The translations under genes were made by a program, and so were the position numbers. Shown piece by piece: positions 33,953-42,625 of a stretch of DNA of 64,000 bases; the first letter of the stretch is position 1; each line of letters starts with the position of its first letter. The notes under the pieces are model-generated. The model was not told the origin of the DNA, ran no database searches, and was given only the letters and a program-made list of their open reading frames with translations. The DNA is from Archaeoglobus veneficus SNP6. Lineage in GTDB: Archaea; Halobacteriota; Archaeoglobi; Archaeoglobales; Archaeoglobaceae. The stretch lies in assembly GCF_000194625.1 (NCBI RefSeq), contig NC_015320.1:1658612-1722611 (forward strand). The letters run 5' to 3'.

Positions 33953-36841
33953 TCACTCAGCGAGTTCTCTTTCAGCATACAGCTTTAAAAACCTAACAAT
34001 ATCATCTCTCGTCTTTGTGGGACTATCAACCTTGCCCTTAAAGTTCTTTATTAGGAAGAGCAATACTCTTCTGGAAATCTCACCAACAACTTCACTCTTC
34101 TCGTACCATCTCGGAAAAGTTACACTTTCAACTTCTTTCAGCATCTCTTTCAGGCAATCAACGAGTTCATCGTCCTCAATCTTCTCACTTAAATGGCTCC
34201 TTAGAAGTTTCAGAACTCGGTATTCTTTCTCGTTTAGCCCAAGCTTTTCCTTCTCTTTTCTTTCTTCGTTTATAATCTCGGCTATCGTTTTCAGCTCTTC
34301 GTAGAGTTCATCCATTTCTCTCTTTCTTTCGTTCCAGTCCCTGACTATCCTATCGACCTTCTCAACAATCGTTTCATCGTTCATCTCCCTCGTGTAGTTT
34401 TTGACTGCGAAAAGCAAATCGTAGAAGTTTCTTCTCTCCTTGCCCTCTCTGATCCTTTTCAGGAATTCATCATCGATTACAACAACCGGGTAATCCTTCT
34501 TTATCCTCTCAATATCAATCGTTTCGTGGATGAATTTCAAAGCCTCGCGATAAAACTGATCCCTCTTCTGCTCAATCTCAGCATCAAGCCTGTTTTGTCT
34601 CTGCAAATAAGTGTGGTAGAGCTCAGAAAGCAGATCGAACTTATCTTTGAATTCAAGTCTCTCCTCAAGCAGTAACCTGTATAGATTTCTGATCTCGAAG
34701 TACAGCTTTCTGAAGTCCTCTATTTTCTCTTCAAGGACGAGGACTGCCCTATCCATTACATCTCTATCGTAAGAAAGCTCGAAATCGAAGAGACTGAAAG
34801 CTTCATCTATCTTTTTCCTTAGCTCCTCTTTAATCTCCTCAATGTTGTAAGCCGCTCCTCTGATGTCCTCTTCTTCATACATTTCAAATGCCTTCTTGAG
34901 GAACTTGAAGATGCCGACATAATCTATGATTAAACCTGCTCCCTTGAGGTTCTGACCATCTTTTATGAATGGCCTGTTTGTTCTTGCTATGGCTTGAAGC
35001 AATCGATGTTCTTTCAAAGGCTTATCGAGGTACATCGTTTGCAAAATGGGAGCATCGAAGCCGGTAAGCAGCATATCTGTAACAATGAGGATCTTGGGAT
35101 TCTCCTTCTTCTTAAATCTCGTAACTATCTCCTCGTGAACAAGCTTTAAATCGTCCTTACCATACTTTTTCATCTGCCAGTTCATGTACTCGAGCATCTC
35201 TCTGGAGTCGTTTTGTGAAAAGGTCATCACGATTTCAGTTTCCTCCGGCTTCAGGAACTTATCCAGGGCTTTCTTGTAGGATAAACAGGCTTTTCTGCTC
35301 ACCGCAACAACCATCGCCTTGAAGGGCTTAACGTTCTTGATGTAGTGGCTCGCAATGTCTCTCGCAATCCTCTCAATCCTTCTTTCATCCTCAAGAATTA
35401 CCTTTACTCTGTTCAGTCTTCTCTTCAGGTCTTCCTCAACCCGCTCCCGGTACTCCTCAGGAATCTCCTCAAGTCTGGATGACAGAAAAACCTCGAGGTT
35501 CTCTCTATCAAGGTGAACGTCATCGAGCCTCGATTGATACGCTATTTTGACCGTGAAGCCATCGCTGATTGAGTCGGTTATAAAGTACCTGTCAAGGTAC
35601 GGTTCGTCTGGATAACCAAAGCTGGCATAGGTATCTCTGCCCTTCTTCGCTACTGGTGTGCCCGTGAATGCGAAGAAGCTTGCATTCTTCAGGATACTTC
35701 GCATGCTTGCAGCGAGCTCCCCATACTGTGTTCGATGCCCTTCATCTATCAGGCAAACAACGTCTTTTCTTGCCATTATGCTCCATTCCTGGCTTTTTAT
35801 CTGCTCTCTTAACTCGGCAAGGTCTTCCTCTCTGAATTTGTGAATGAGAGTAATGAAAAATCCCCTCTTGCCATCGGCATGGCTTAAAACTCGCTTTAGA
35901 TGACCAATACTCTCTATAACCTCACAGTGAATCTTTAGATTCTTGAGTTCGTCGGAAATCTGCTTTTGAAGCTCAACCCTATCGACGATGAAAAAGATTG
36001 TAGGGTTGCCAAGCAAATCTCTAATCTTCTCAGCGGCAAAAACCATCGTCAGTGTTTTGCCCGTTCCCTGCCAGTGCCATACCAGCCCTTTATTTCTGTC
36101 TTCTATTCCTCTGGCATATTTTACGGCTCTGTCTGCTATTGCATTCGCCGCTCTGTACTGCATGTACCTCGGCAGAACCTTTGTGATCTCTCCTCCCTGC
36201 TCCCTGTAGTACGTGAAATATTTGACTACGTCAAGCAGAATCTCAGGTTTTAGAATATCAAATTCGGGCTTCCATTCGTAAACAGCAACATTCTCAGCCC
36301 ACCTCACAATGGGGAAGTAAACAAGCCTGTCTGCAAAGCTCATCCCTATCTGAGCGTACTTGAAAAGCTCAGGCACCTGCTTTTCGTACCTTTTGATTTG
36401 TTCATACCCTTCCTTCCAGTCTTTAGCCATCTTTTTACATTCTATAACAGCGAGAGGGATGCCATTCACGAAGAGGACGATGTCAGGTATGATGACGTTC
36501 CTAAAACTAACCTGCCTCGAGTATATGAGGCTGTTAGCCTTCAAATCTACAAAATCAACGAGTTTTACAGTTTTGAGATTGCCATCCTTGTCTTTTATAG
36601 TTACTCCCCTCTTTATCGCTTCAAGGATCTGAATGCAGCCTTCAGCATCGAATGAGCGTGTAGTGAGATAATTTATCACTTCGTCAATTTCCTCATCGCT
36701 AACGTCATTAATCCTTTTTAAAGAGCTCCTGAATTCTTCTATTGCCAGAACATCGTCTGGTTTTAGAGATCTATACTCCCAGCCAAACGACCCCAGAATT
36801 TCCGAAAGATAGTCTTCAGATTGAATTTTCTCCTTTCTCAC
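33953..36841 (-). CDS. hsdR: Type I restriction enzyme R subunit
   Basis: 962 residues. The nuclease domain has IPDIVLFVNGIPLAVIECKK (PD-ExK). The translocase has HWQGTGKTLTMVFA (Walker A), CLIDEGHRTQYG (DEAH-box) and AIARTNRP (motif VI). The C-terminal ~300 residues are helical and bind the methylase core. It cuts unmodified DNA after ATP-driven translocation. It is separated from hsdS and hsdM by about 3.5 kb of accessory genes, all on the same strand. Confidence 0.95.
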   Translation of the reverse strand: MRKEKIQSEDYLSEILGSFGWEYRSLKPDDVLAIEEFRSSLKRINDVSDEEIDEVINYLTTRSFDAEGCIQILEAIKRGVTIKDKDGNLKTVKLVDFVDLKANSLIYSRQVSFRNVIIPDIVLFVNGIPLAVIECKKMAKDWKEGYEQIKRYEKQVPELFKYAQIGMSFADRLVYFPIVRWAENVAVYEWKPEFDILKPEILLDVVKYFTYYREQGGEITKVLPRYMQYRAANAIADRAVKYARGIEDRNKGLVWHWQGTGKTLTMVFAAEKIRDLLGNPTIFFIVDRVELQKQISDELKNLKIHCEVIESIGHLKRVLSHADGKRGFFITLIHKFREEDLAELREQIKSQEWSIMARKDVVCLIDEGHRTQYGELAASMRSILKNASFFAFTGTPVAKKGRDTYASFGYPDEPYLDRYFITDSISDGFTVKIAYQSRLDDVHLDRENLEVFLSSRLEEIPEEYRERVEEDLKRRLNRVKVILEDERRIERIARDIASHYIKNVKPFKAMVVAVSRKACLSYKKALDKFLKPEETEIVMTFSQNDSREMLEYMNWQMKKYGKDDLKLVHEEIVTRFKKKENPKILIVTDMLLTGFDAPILQTMYLDKPLKEHRLLQAIARTNRPFIKDGQNLKGAGLIIDYVGIFKFLKKAFEMYEEEDIRGAAYNIEEIKEELRKKIDEAFSLFDFELSYDRDVMDRAVLVLEEKIEDFRKLYFEIRNLYRLLLEERLEFKDKFDLLSELYHTYLQRQNRLDAEIEQKRDQFYREALKFIHETIDIERIKKDYPVVVIDDEFLKRIREGKERRNFYDLLFAVKNYTREMNDETIVEKVDRIVRDWNERKREMDELYEELKTIAEIINEERKEKEKLGLNEKEYRVLKLLRSHLSEKIEDDELVDCLKEMLKEVESVTFPRWYEKSEVVGEISRRVLLFLIKNFKGKVDSPTKTRDDIVRFLKLYAERELAE

Positions 36842-36896
36842 TGCTTGGATTTAGAGATTAAATAGTTAAAATGATTTCGCTTTAAAGATTTTTATT

Positions 36897-37319
36897 CTAA
36901 TTCCCGAGAATCTTGGTTATTGCTTTAGAAATACTCCAGACTTCTATTAAACCTGTCTCTTTAATTTTATCAAAGTGCCTATCGTTTGTTATCAAAACTG
37001 CCTTTGCTTTCAGGCAGGTTGCGGCATGGACAATATCAGCAGCCTCATTTTCTGGAAAATAAGGCTCACACTTTTCTATCTCATCCTCTGAAGGATTTAA
37101 TATAACAATCCTCAGTTTTATAAACTCAAGAAATTCTTCAGCATTTAGTCCTTTGGCATATTTCTCATACTCTGCAATCAGAACATCATTTGCTACGATC
37201 TCAAAGTCTGGATTAGCAAGAAGGTGAAGAACTAAATCAGTTGTTTTAGTCCATCCTTTTTTAACGGCTGCAATAAAGACGTTAGTATCAATCAAGAACC
37301 TTGTACTTTTTCCTTGCAA
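36897..37319 (-). CDS. PIN-domain toxin (VapC-like)
   Basis: 140 residues. The acidic metal ligands appear in order: FLIDTNVFIAA, LIAEYEKY, DIVHAATCLKAK and LITNDRHF, the standard PIN nuclease pattern. VapC toxins cleave RNA. It overlaps the AbrB-type antitoxin by 32 bases, which is usual for such pairs. Confidence 0.9.
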   Translation of the reverse strand: MQGKSTRFLIDTNVFIAAVKKGWTKTTDLVLHLLANPDFEIVANDVLIAEYEKYAKGLNAEEFLEFIKLRIVILNPSEDEIEKCEPYFPENEAADIVHAATCLKAKAVLITNDRHFDKIKETGLIEVWSISKAITKILGN

Positions 37320-37548
37320 TTCTATTACCTTCCTCTTCTACCTCTTGTTCAAGCTTTTCCAGATCAACACCTTTGGCTTTCTCAATTAAGTCTTCGAGCA
37401 TCTTTTTAACGTCTATCCTCTTTAATATGACTGCATCTCTGTCTACATCAGCAACTAAGAATTCTTCCCCCGGCTTGATATTCATCCTGTCTCTTATTTC
37501 CTTTGGCAGCAGAATTCTACCCTTTTCATCAACCTTTGTCACTGGCAT
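37288..37548 (-). CDS. AbrB-type antitoxin
   Basis: 86 residues. PVTKVDEKGRILLPKEIRDR is the SpoVT/AbrB swapped-hairpin DNA-binding domain; the rest is an acidic helical tail that would neutralise the PIN toxin. The ATG at 37548 is the natural start of the domain, although the frame is open to 37719. ACCTTTATAACC at about 37574-37585 (minus) is TATA-like, so the TA pair has its own promoter inside the restriction operon. Confidence 0.88.
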   Translation of the reverse strand: MPVTKVDEKGRILLPKEIRDRMNIKPGEEFLVADVDRDAVILKRIDVKKMLEDLIEKAKGVDLEKLEQEVEEEGNRIARKKYKVLD

Positions 37549-37861
37549 TTTCCCACATTTCCCATTGGTTTGAGAGGTTATAAAGGTTTTGCAGGAGTTT
37601 TTCCCAGTTGTCTGAAAATCTGAAATTAGGATGTATAACTGATTATGGCAATCTCTATATTGGGGGCTTGCAGCGGCGCTTATCGCCTCAAATATGCTCT
37701 CTTTCTTGAGTTTGGGCAATTTTCTAGGATTTCTATTGTAACTCTATTGGCAATAAACTCAAGTATTAACCTAATTTTAATTACTGGTTTGCCAACGCTG
37801 ATTTCTGGGTTAATTTCTATTGGCACAATATTTACTTACTCTTAATTCGGAAGTGGAAAAT
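37549..37861. other. Gene-free stretch within the restriction island
   Basis: About 313 bases between the NTase stop and the AbrB start. It holds the antitoxin's TATA-like element near 37580. Open frames exist on both strands (one plus-strand frame at 37645-37845 is hydrophobic), but none has an RBS, so I call no gene here. Confidence 0.5.
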
Positions 37862-39010
37862 CTAATGCCACCCATGAATTCTTCCGATTAAATCCAATTT
37901 GCGGAGGTACATACTATTTGCAGGAAACTCCTTTGCAAGCTCTTTTAAGTCTAAATAGATGTTCTTGAGTTCAAGATTTTCAATTGCCGCTTGAACATCT
38001 GTTCTCCAGTAACCATCACGTTTTAACTTGCCGTGCAACACATCTACCAATTTTTTCTTTGGGTTGGAATCTAAAAGAGCGTTCAACAGCTTATATAACT
38101 CAAGGTATCGTATGCTGTAATAGAGATTGCCATACAATGCAAATCGCTTAAGTCCTTGTCTTAGTATGGTAATAGATTCTGGAATGTCCTTCTTAACTGC
38201 AAAGTCTAGAGACTCTTTTAGTACATTCACCGCCAGCACTGACAGGGCTTTACGGGTGTTAGCAAATTTCCCGTCCGAATCCTCAAGCATACGGATGGTT
38301 TGATTGTATATGTCCGGCACTTCTTTGCTTAGCGCGATTACTTTCTCAAATATTTCTAAAAGTGCCAGACGTTCTTTTTTGAAGAATTCAAATATTTCAT
38401 CCTCATCTGGCAATCTCCAGCCACCATTTATTGTCCAAATAGTTAAGAAAGGTACTTTAATGTCCCATCCGTAAATATGCCCTTCGGGATCAATAATCGT
38501 TGAGTGGATCTCAATTCTTTTTCCCCGCCAATCCTTTTTTAGGTATCTCTCAAGCAATTTTTCGACATCAAGAAGCACCATATGGATTATTGACTCCATA
38601 CCCCTACGTATATCAGAAACTCTCACCCAAGGTAACCAGTTTTCGATCCAATCTTCTTTAAAGCCTTTTTCAGCCAAGTCATCACGAATTAGTTCAATCA
38701 AATCGAAAATGTTGGACTTGCCTTTTTCTTCAGTTAATTCGAGCACAGCATTTGCGAATATGTGAAACGACTCCATTGTTTTCGTCCTGAAATCAAAAAA
38801 TTCTTTCCAGATGCTATTTATTGCTCTGGCTTTTACAAATACGTCTATATCCTTGGGTTTGTCAATTCTGATGCTGCTACCACCGATTCCTATCTCTTCT
38901 ATTTTTACCGGAAAATATTCGTTGTTAAACTGTTCAGCCCTTTGAACTACGTGTTTGATTGCTTTTATTGCTACGTTTGATCTGATTATCTGATTTAGAT
39001 TTTCTTCCAT
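37862..39010 (-). CDS. Pol-beta-superfamily nucleotidyltransferase of the defence island
   Basis: 382 residues. GIGGSSIRIDKPKDIDVFV (41-59) is the nucleotidyltransferase signature hG[GS]...DxD with D54 and D56 as metal ligands. A third acidic residue is likely in the STIIDPEGHIYGWDIKV region. The pattern is related to class I CCA-adding enzymes and CD-NTases, but a normal GT is missing after the GS. The helical C-terminal half (200-380) has no recognised domain. It lies downstream of a two-TM protein and a HEPN protein in one direction, suggesting a three-component system. Confidence 0.7.
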   Translation of the reverse strand: MEENLNQIIRSNVAIKAIKHVVQRAEQFNNEYFPVKIEEIGIGGSSIRIDKPKDIDVFVKARAINSIWKEFFDFRTKTMESFHIFANAVLELTEEKGKSNIFDLIELIRDDLAEKGFKEDWIENWLPWVRVSDIRRGMESIIHMVLLDVEKLLERYLKKDWRGKRIEIHSTIIDPEGHIYGWDIKVPFLTIWTINGGWRLPDEDEIFEFFKKERLALLEIFEKVIALSKEVPDIYNQTIRMLEDSDGKFANTRKALSVLAVNVLKESLDFAVKKDIPESITILRQGLKRFALYGNLYYSIRYLELYKLLNALLDSNPKKKLVDVLHGKLKRDGYWRTDVQAAIENLELKNIYLDLKELAKEFPANSMYLRKLDLIGRIHGWH

Positions 39011-39129
39011 TGCTTAGATTCTTACCTCAGAAAATTTTTAACTCTTTTTATCATCGGAAGTTACTAATCACTAATATATCGGTCTGGCTACTCCATTCAG
39101 AAAATTGTTCATCTTTCTTTGGGTAATGC

Positions 39130-39633
39130 CTACTTCTTTTGTCTGAACACAATTCTCAGCCTGTTTATGATCCTCATGTTAAGGCTTGTATTAAACAACG
39201 CCAAATTAATCAAATCTAAGGCTATGTAAGCGGCCAGAACGACATTAAGGATTACTGAGAACTTAAAGACATAAAAGTAGGTGTTGTAGGCCGTTATGAA
39301 ATTGTTGTTAACGATATCGAATTTCTGGTTGAGTAAATTGATCTGTGTTTGTGTAGTGTTGAAATAATGCTTCATTTCCTCGATGTCTTCTTTTGTTATG
39401 GTCTCATTTTTTAATTGCTCGTATCTCTGTTTGTATTCTTCAAGCTGCTGATTTAGCTGAGCTACTTGTTGTTTTAAAGCACTAATTTCAGCGTCTTTTT
39501 GTTGTATTTGCTGGATGTATGGTTGGCATTGATATTCAGTCAAATTGGCAACGAGCAAAAAGATTACAGGGATAAATACAATTAAGAATATGAGCGCAAT
39601 TATAAACCCGATTACATCGCTGAGGTCATTCAT
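39130..39633 (-). CDS. Coiled-coil protein with TM segments at both ends
   Basis: 167 residues. A TM helix at about 8-30, a Gln-rich coiled coil from ~38 to ~80 (KDAEISALKQQVAQLNQQLE), a linker, then a long hydrophobic segment at ~120-148 and a basic tail. The gene lies between HEPN and NTase genes, 20 bases after the HEPN stop. Membrane proteins of this kind serve as effectors in some anti-phage systems; that role is inferred. Confidence 0.65.
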   Translation of the reverse strand: MNDLSDVIGFIIALIFLIVFIPVIFLLVANLTEYQCQPYIQQIQQKDAEISALKQQVAQLNQQLEEYKQRYEQLKNETITKEDIEEMKHYFNTTQTQINLLNQKFDIVNNNFITAYNTYFYVFKFSVILNVVLAAYIALDLINLALFNTSLNMRIINRLRIVFRQKK

Positions 39634-39652
39634 TTATTCACCCCAGACATCT

Positions 39653-40516
39653 TCATTGTTCATTAAGACTTTTCATAATTCCTTCAATTCTCTTTAAGGT
39701 TTTGTTAACTATTTCGAAACATTCTTCGAATAACTGAACCAAAGGGTGCTCCTTATTGTAAATTTCAAGGGGATTAAGTTCCACTTCGGGATATCTAGTA
39801 TTCACTGCGTGTGGAAAGGTAATTATTGAAAAATAAAATAAAGAAAAATGTATATATATGACATCTGAAAGCACCAGAATCAATTTTCTAAGTGCGTCCT
39901 CAATTAATTTTGGATTTAATACTTGTTCTAAATCCTCCTTTACTTTCTCAATTTTTTCAGAATCATAGATGTACAGGGTATTAAAAAATTCTAGCAAATC
40001 GCTTTTTAGCTTGCTGATTTCACTCTCAGAAATGGTGAGAGCATGGATATTTCTTTTTAGCTCTTGTATTTCCATCTCAAAATCTTCTAACTCTTCAATG
40101 ATTTGTTCAATTTCATCTTTAGAAATAGAAACTGGCTTTTCTTTAGTAATGGTTTCGTAGAACATTATAAACTTCTCTAAAGTCTTATGCATCTCCTCAA
40201 TGTTAATCGTTCTGATTAATTCAGTCTTTTTTAACTCTGGAAGTATCTCAAATCCATCTTTGAGCTTCCCTATTTGTTCCAACTGTTTATCTGCAACCTT
40301 TTTATGAATTTTAAGCGGGTTATGTCCAATGCCTTTTCTCCCTTTTAATTCATTCTCACTTATAATTCCCATTAATAAACCAAAAGCCTTCGCTGCTTTC
40401 TCCACACTCTGCTGGAGATAGAATACTGCCTGAGAGTATAATTCATTTTCATACAAACATTTTGCAGCTGCTAAATCTTGCTTAGAGATATCCAAAAGAA
40501 TTTTGGCTAATTTCAT
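39653..40516 (-). CDS. HEPN-domain protein
   Basis: 287 residues. The first ~125 form a HEPN domain: DLAAAKCLYENELYSQAVF followed by YLQQSVEKAAKAFGLL is the characteristic double-helix signature. The middle is a coiled coil (EQIIEELEDFEMEIQELKR) and the C-terminal third is helical. HEPN domains act as RNases or bind nucleotidyltransferases in HEPN/MNT toxin-antitoxin pairs. Its ATG overlaps the hsdS stop by 4 bases, so it is co-translated with the specificity subunit. Confidence 0.75.
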   Translation of the reverse strand: MKLAKILLDISKQDLAAAKCLYENELYSQAVFYLQQSVEKAAKAFGLLMGIISENELKGRKGIGHNPLKIHKKVADKQLEQIGKLKDGFEILPELKKTELIRTINIEEMHKTLEKFIMFYETITKEKPVSISKDEIEQIIEELEDFEMEIQELKRNIHALTISESEISKLKSDLLEFFNTLYIYDSEKIEKVKEDLEQVLNPKLIEDALRKLILVLSDVIYIHFSLFYFSIITFPHAVNTRYPEVELNPLEIYNKEHPLVQLFEECFEIVNKTLKRIEGIMKSLNEQ

Positions 40517-41775
40517 ACCTTAACTCTCCTTCTCCCAGTCAACAAATCATTCATCAAGCCCTTCTTAATTCTTTCAAGCTTCTCCTTTCTTTTCCTTTCG
40601 AGTTCGAGTTTTTTATCCACAGTTGAAAGAATTTCGGCGATTTTTTGCTGTTCTGGGAGTGGTGGGAGTGGAATTAGTAGCTTTTTAATGTAATCTTGTG
40701 GAATACCCTTTATTGTTGTCCCTCTTGAGAATGATTCAAGTAAGCTAACGATTTTGGGAGAATTGAGATACCATACAAGAAAGAAGGGTTCAGCTTTCGA
40801 TTTGTTGAGCATAATTCCTGTTAAATCTTGATTAATTGCTACATCTATTAAGTTAACAGCAGATTTTCCAATCCCCACTCTTGTTGCAATTATTAGGTTA
40901 TTTTTAGGAATAATTTTTGCTGCACTGTTTTCTAAACCCTCTTTTGTTATATATTGCCCAATGGAGCGTTCATCAATATAGAATTTGGTGATATGAACAC
41001 TTCTAATCCATGGAATGTCTCCATTCCAGTATTTTGCCACTTTGGTAGAGGGGGTACCACCACTTATGAATTCGTATGCAACATCTCCAAGCCTAACAAC
41101 CTCCCACTCCTTCGGAATCCTGCCAATCTCCGTATCCTTAAACTCCGTGTGCCCTATGCCCTTCGTCAAAAGCTCCTGCATCAGACCTTTCTTCAGCCTT
41201 TCAGTCTTCACTATCGCTTCGTCGACTTTCTGGATTGCTTCATCAACTGTGCTTAAAATTTCGGCGATTTTGCGTTGTTCTGGGAGTGGTGGGAGTGGGA
41301 TTTTTAGCTGCTCAACATGAGATTGATTCAAAGCAGGATATTGTCCACCAACCATTAATCTGTTACATTGTTCAATTGTTCTGTCCATAAAGAGATTGTA
41401 AAGCAAGTACTTGGGTTCTATTAACTCATTTTTACATCGTAATACTGCAAAACCTGTAGAACAAATTTGTCCATCATACTTTTTAGGTACTATCACAAAT
41501 GCTTTCAAATAAGGTCTTACAGTTGACATGATGACGTCATTCTCACGTACTACTCTTCTCGCTCTTGAAGGGGCGTTTTTTCCAATAATTTTTTTAACTG
41601 ATTTAATTTTGCTATTTTGAATCGAATCTATTTCGATGTAATAAAATTCTTCGTCAGGAGCCTCTTTAGCAGGGTTTATAGATTCAGGATTAACTTTAGT
41701 AACATCCCCAAGCCTTACAACCTCCCAATCCTCTGGAATCTTGCCGATTGGTGTTTCTTTGAATCCCAATAGCAT
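40513..41775 (-). CDS. hsdS: Type I restriction enzyme S subunit
   Basis: 420 residues with two target recognition domains. Each is introduced by a matching motif (IPEDWEVVRLGDVT and IPKEWEVVRLGDVA) and closed by the same spacer element (LPPLPEQRKIAEILSTVD and LPPLPEQQKIAEILSTVD). The internal symmetry is the hallmark of HsdS, whose two TRDs read the two halves of the bipartite target. It ends in a basic tail and is coupled to the HEPN gene. Confidence 0.95.
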   Translation of the reverse strand: MLLGFKETPIGKIPEDWEVVRLGDVTKVNPESINPAKEAPDEEFYYIEIDSIQNSKIKSVKKIIGKNAPSRARRVVRENDVIMSTVRPYLKAFVIVPKKYDGQICSTGFAVLRCKNELIEPKYLLYNLFMDRTIEQCNRLMVGGQYPALNQSHVEQLKIPLPPLPEQRKIAEILSTVDEAIQKVDEAIVKTERLKKGLMQELLTKGIGHTEFKDTEIGRIPKEWEVVRLGDVAYEFISGGTPSTKVAKYWNGDIPWIRSVHITKFYIDERSIGQYITKEGLENSAAKIIPKNNLIIATRVGIGKSAVNLIDVAINQDLTGIMLNKSKAEPFFLVWYLNSPKIVSLLESFSRGTTIKGIPQDYIKKLLIPLPPLPEQQKIAEILSTVDKKLELERKRKEKLERIKKGLMNDLLTGRRRVKV

Positions 41776-41779
41776 AATC

Positions 41780-42385
41780 TCACCTTACAGCCCTTAGGAA
41801 GTTCTGGGGCAAATCAGGGACTATTCCAAAGATTTTGGAGAACTTAGTCTTTCTTTTACCTCTGTTTAATTCGACGATCTCTCTATCGTTGGTTATAAAC
41901 CACGAGCACTCATTAAAAATTGCTGTAGTTAATAAAATTGCATCATGTGTTCTTAGCTTGTATTCTAGAATAAGCTTGGGATAAATTTCATCGTCAATGG
42001 TGTCGTTAACGACTCTTACCTTACTTTTTAACTCTCCAAGGTATTTTGCGATAGTTTCTTTGACGAGAAATTTCTCTTCTTTTGTTAAATCATGTTTTCC
42101 CCGCAACTTTGACCATAACGTCAGTGGAATACCCAGACGATACATCTTGAGAGACAGTATTTCATTGTATAAAACGTGAGAAACTTCTGCCAGCGTTAAA
42201 TTGGAAACTTTAGCCTGATAGTCGTCTGTTTCCAGCAAGGCCTCAACCAAAGTGTAGGAATAACTAATATTCTCTAATCTTTGATTTAGTATTTTGTCAT
42301 CCTTTAACTCCTCAAATTTTTGGGCGAAGTCCTTTATTAGAATCCAGTTTGCAATAACATTGGAATCCAAAAAAATTGCTTCCAT
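41780..42385 (-). CDS. PIN-like domain protein
   Basis: 201 residues. Acidic residues in FLDSNVIANW, LAEVSHVLY, RTHDAILLTTA and FITNDREIV follow the PIN order, but the protein is longer than usual VapC toxins, with a helical insertion at ~80-130. It starts 1 base before a small basic gene and ends 4 bases before hsdS, embedded in the restriction operon. Its partner is probably the small basic protein upstream. Confidence 0.8.
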   Translation of the reverse strand: MEAIFLDSNVIANWILIKDFAQKFEELKDDKILNQRLENISYSYTLVEALLETDDYQAKVSNLTLAEVSHVLYNEILSLKMYRLGIPLTLWSKLRGKHDLTKEEKFLVKETIAKYLGELKSKVRVVNDTIDDEIYPKLILEYKLRTHDAILLTTAIFNECSWFITNDREIVELNRGKRKTKFSKIFGIVPDLPQNFLRAVR

Positions 42386-42386
42386 A

Positions 42387-42563
42387 CTATTTTTCGAAAA
42401 TTATATCCAGCAGCGATTTTTTCCTCCTCTTTTTCGGTGGTCGCCAGAGTCCCTTTATTTGCCCCTTCCTTCCTGATTCCGTAGTTCTTTGCCTGAGTTC
42501 ATAATACCTCCCGGTTACTGGGTTGTAGATTCTCTTTCTTGTTTTCTTTTTTGCTTCTGCCAT
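42387..42563 (-). CDS. Small basic protein of the restriction operon
   Basis: 58 residues, strongly basic, with the motif IYNPVTGRYYELRQRTT and then GQIKGLWRPPKK. The ATG at 42563 starts at the Lys-rich head; an earlier in-frame start lies at 42575. It sits between hsdM and the PIN-like gene, abutting the latter, so it is a candidate antitoxin or assembly factor. No family function known to me. Confidence 0.65.
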   Translation of the reverse strand: MAEAKKKTRKRIYNPVTGRYYELRQRTTESGRKGQIKGLWRPPKKRRKKSLLDIIFEK

Positions 42564-42625
42564 ATTGCTACACACTCCTATAGAGTTTATTGGTTAACCA
42601 CCCTTAAAATATTTGCTAAATCCTT

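Noticed and set aside
37645-37845. 66-codon hydrophobic frame on the plus strand
   Set aside because: No RBS or promoter and it opposes the island's direction; I could not support it as a gene.
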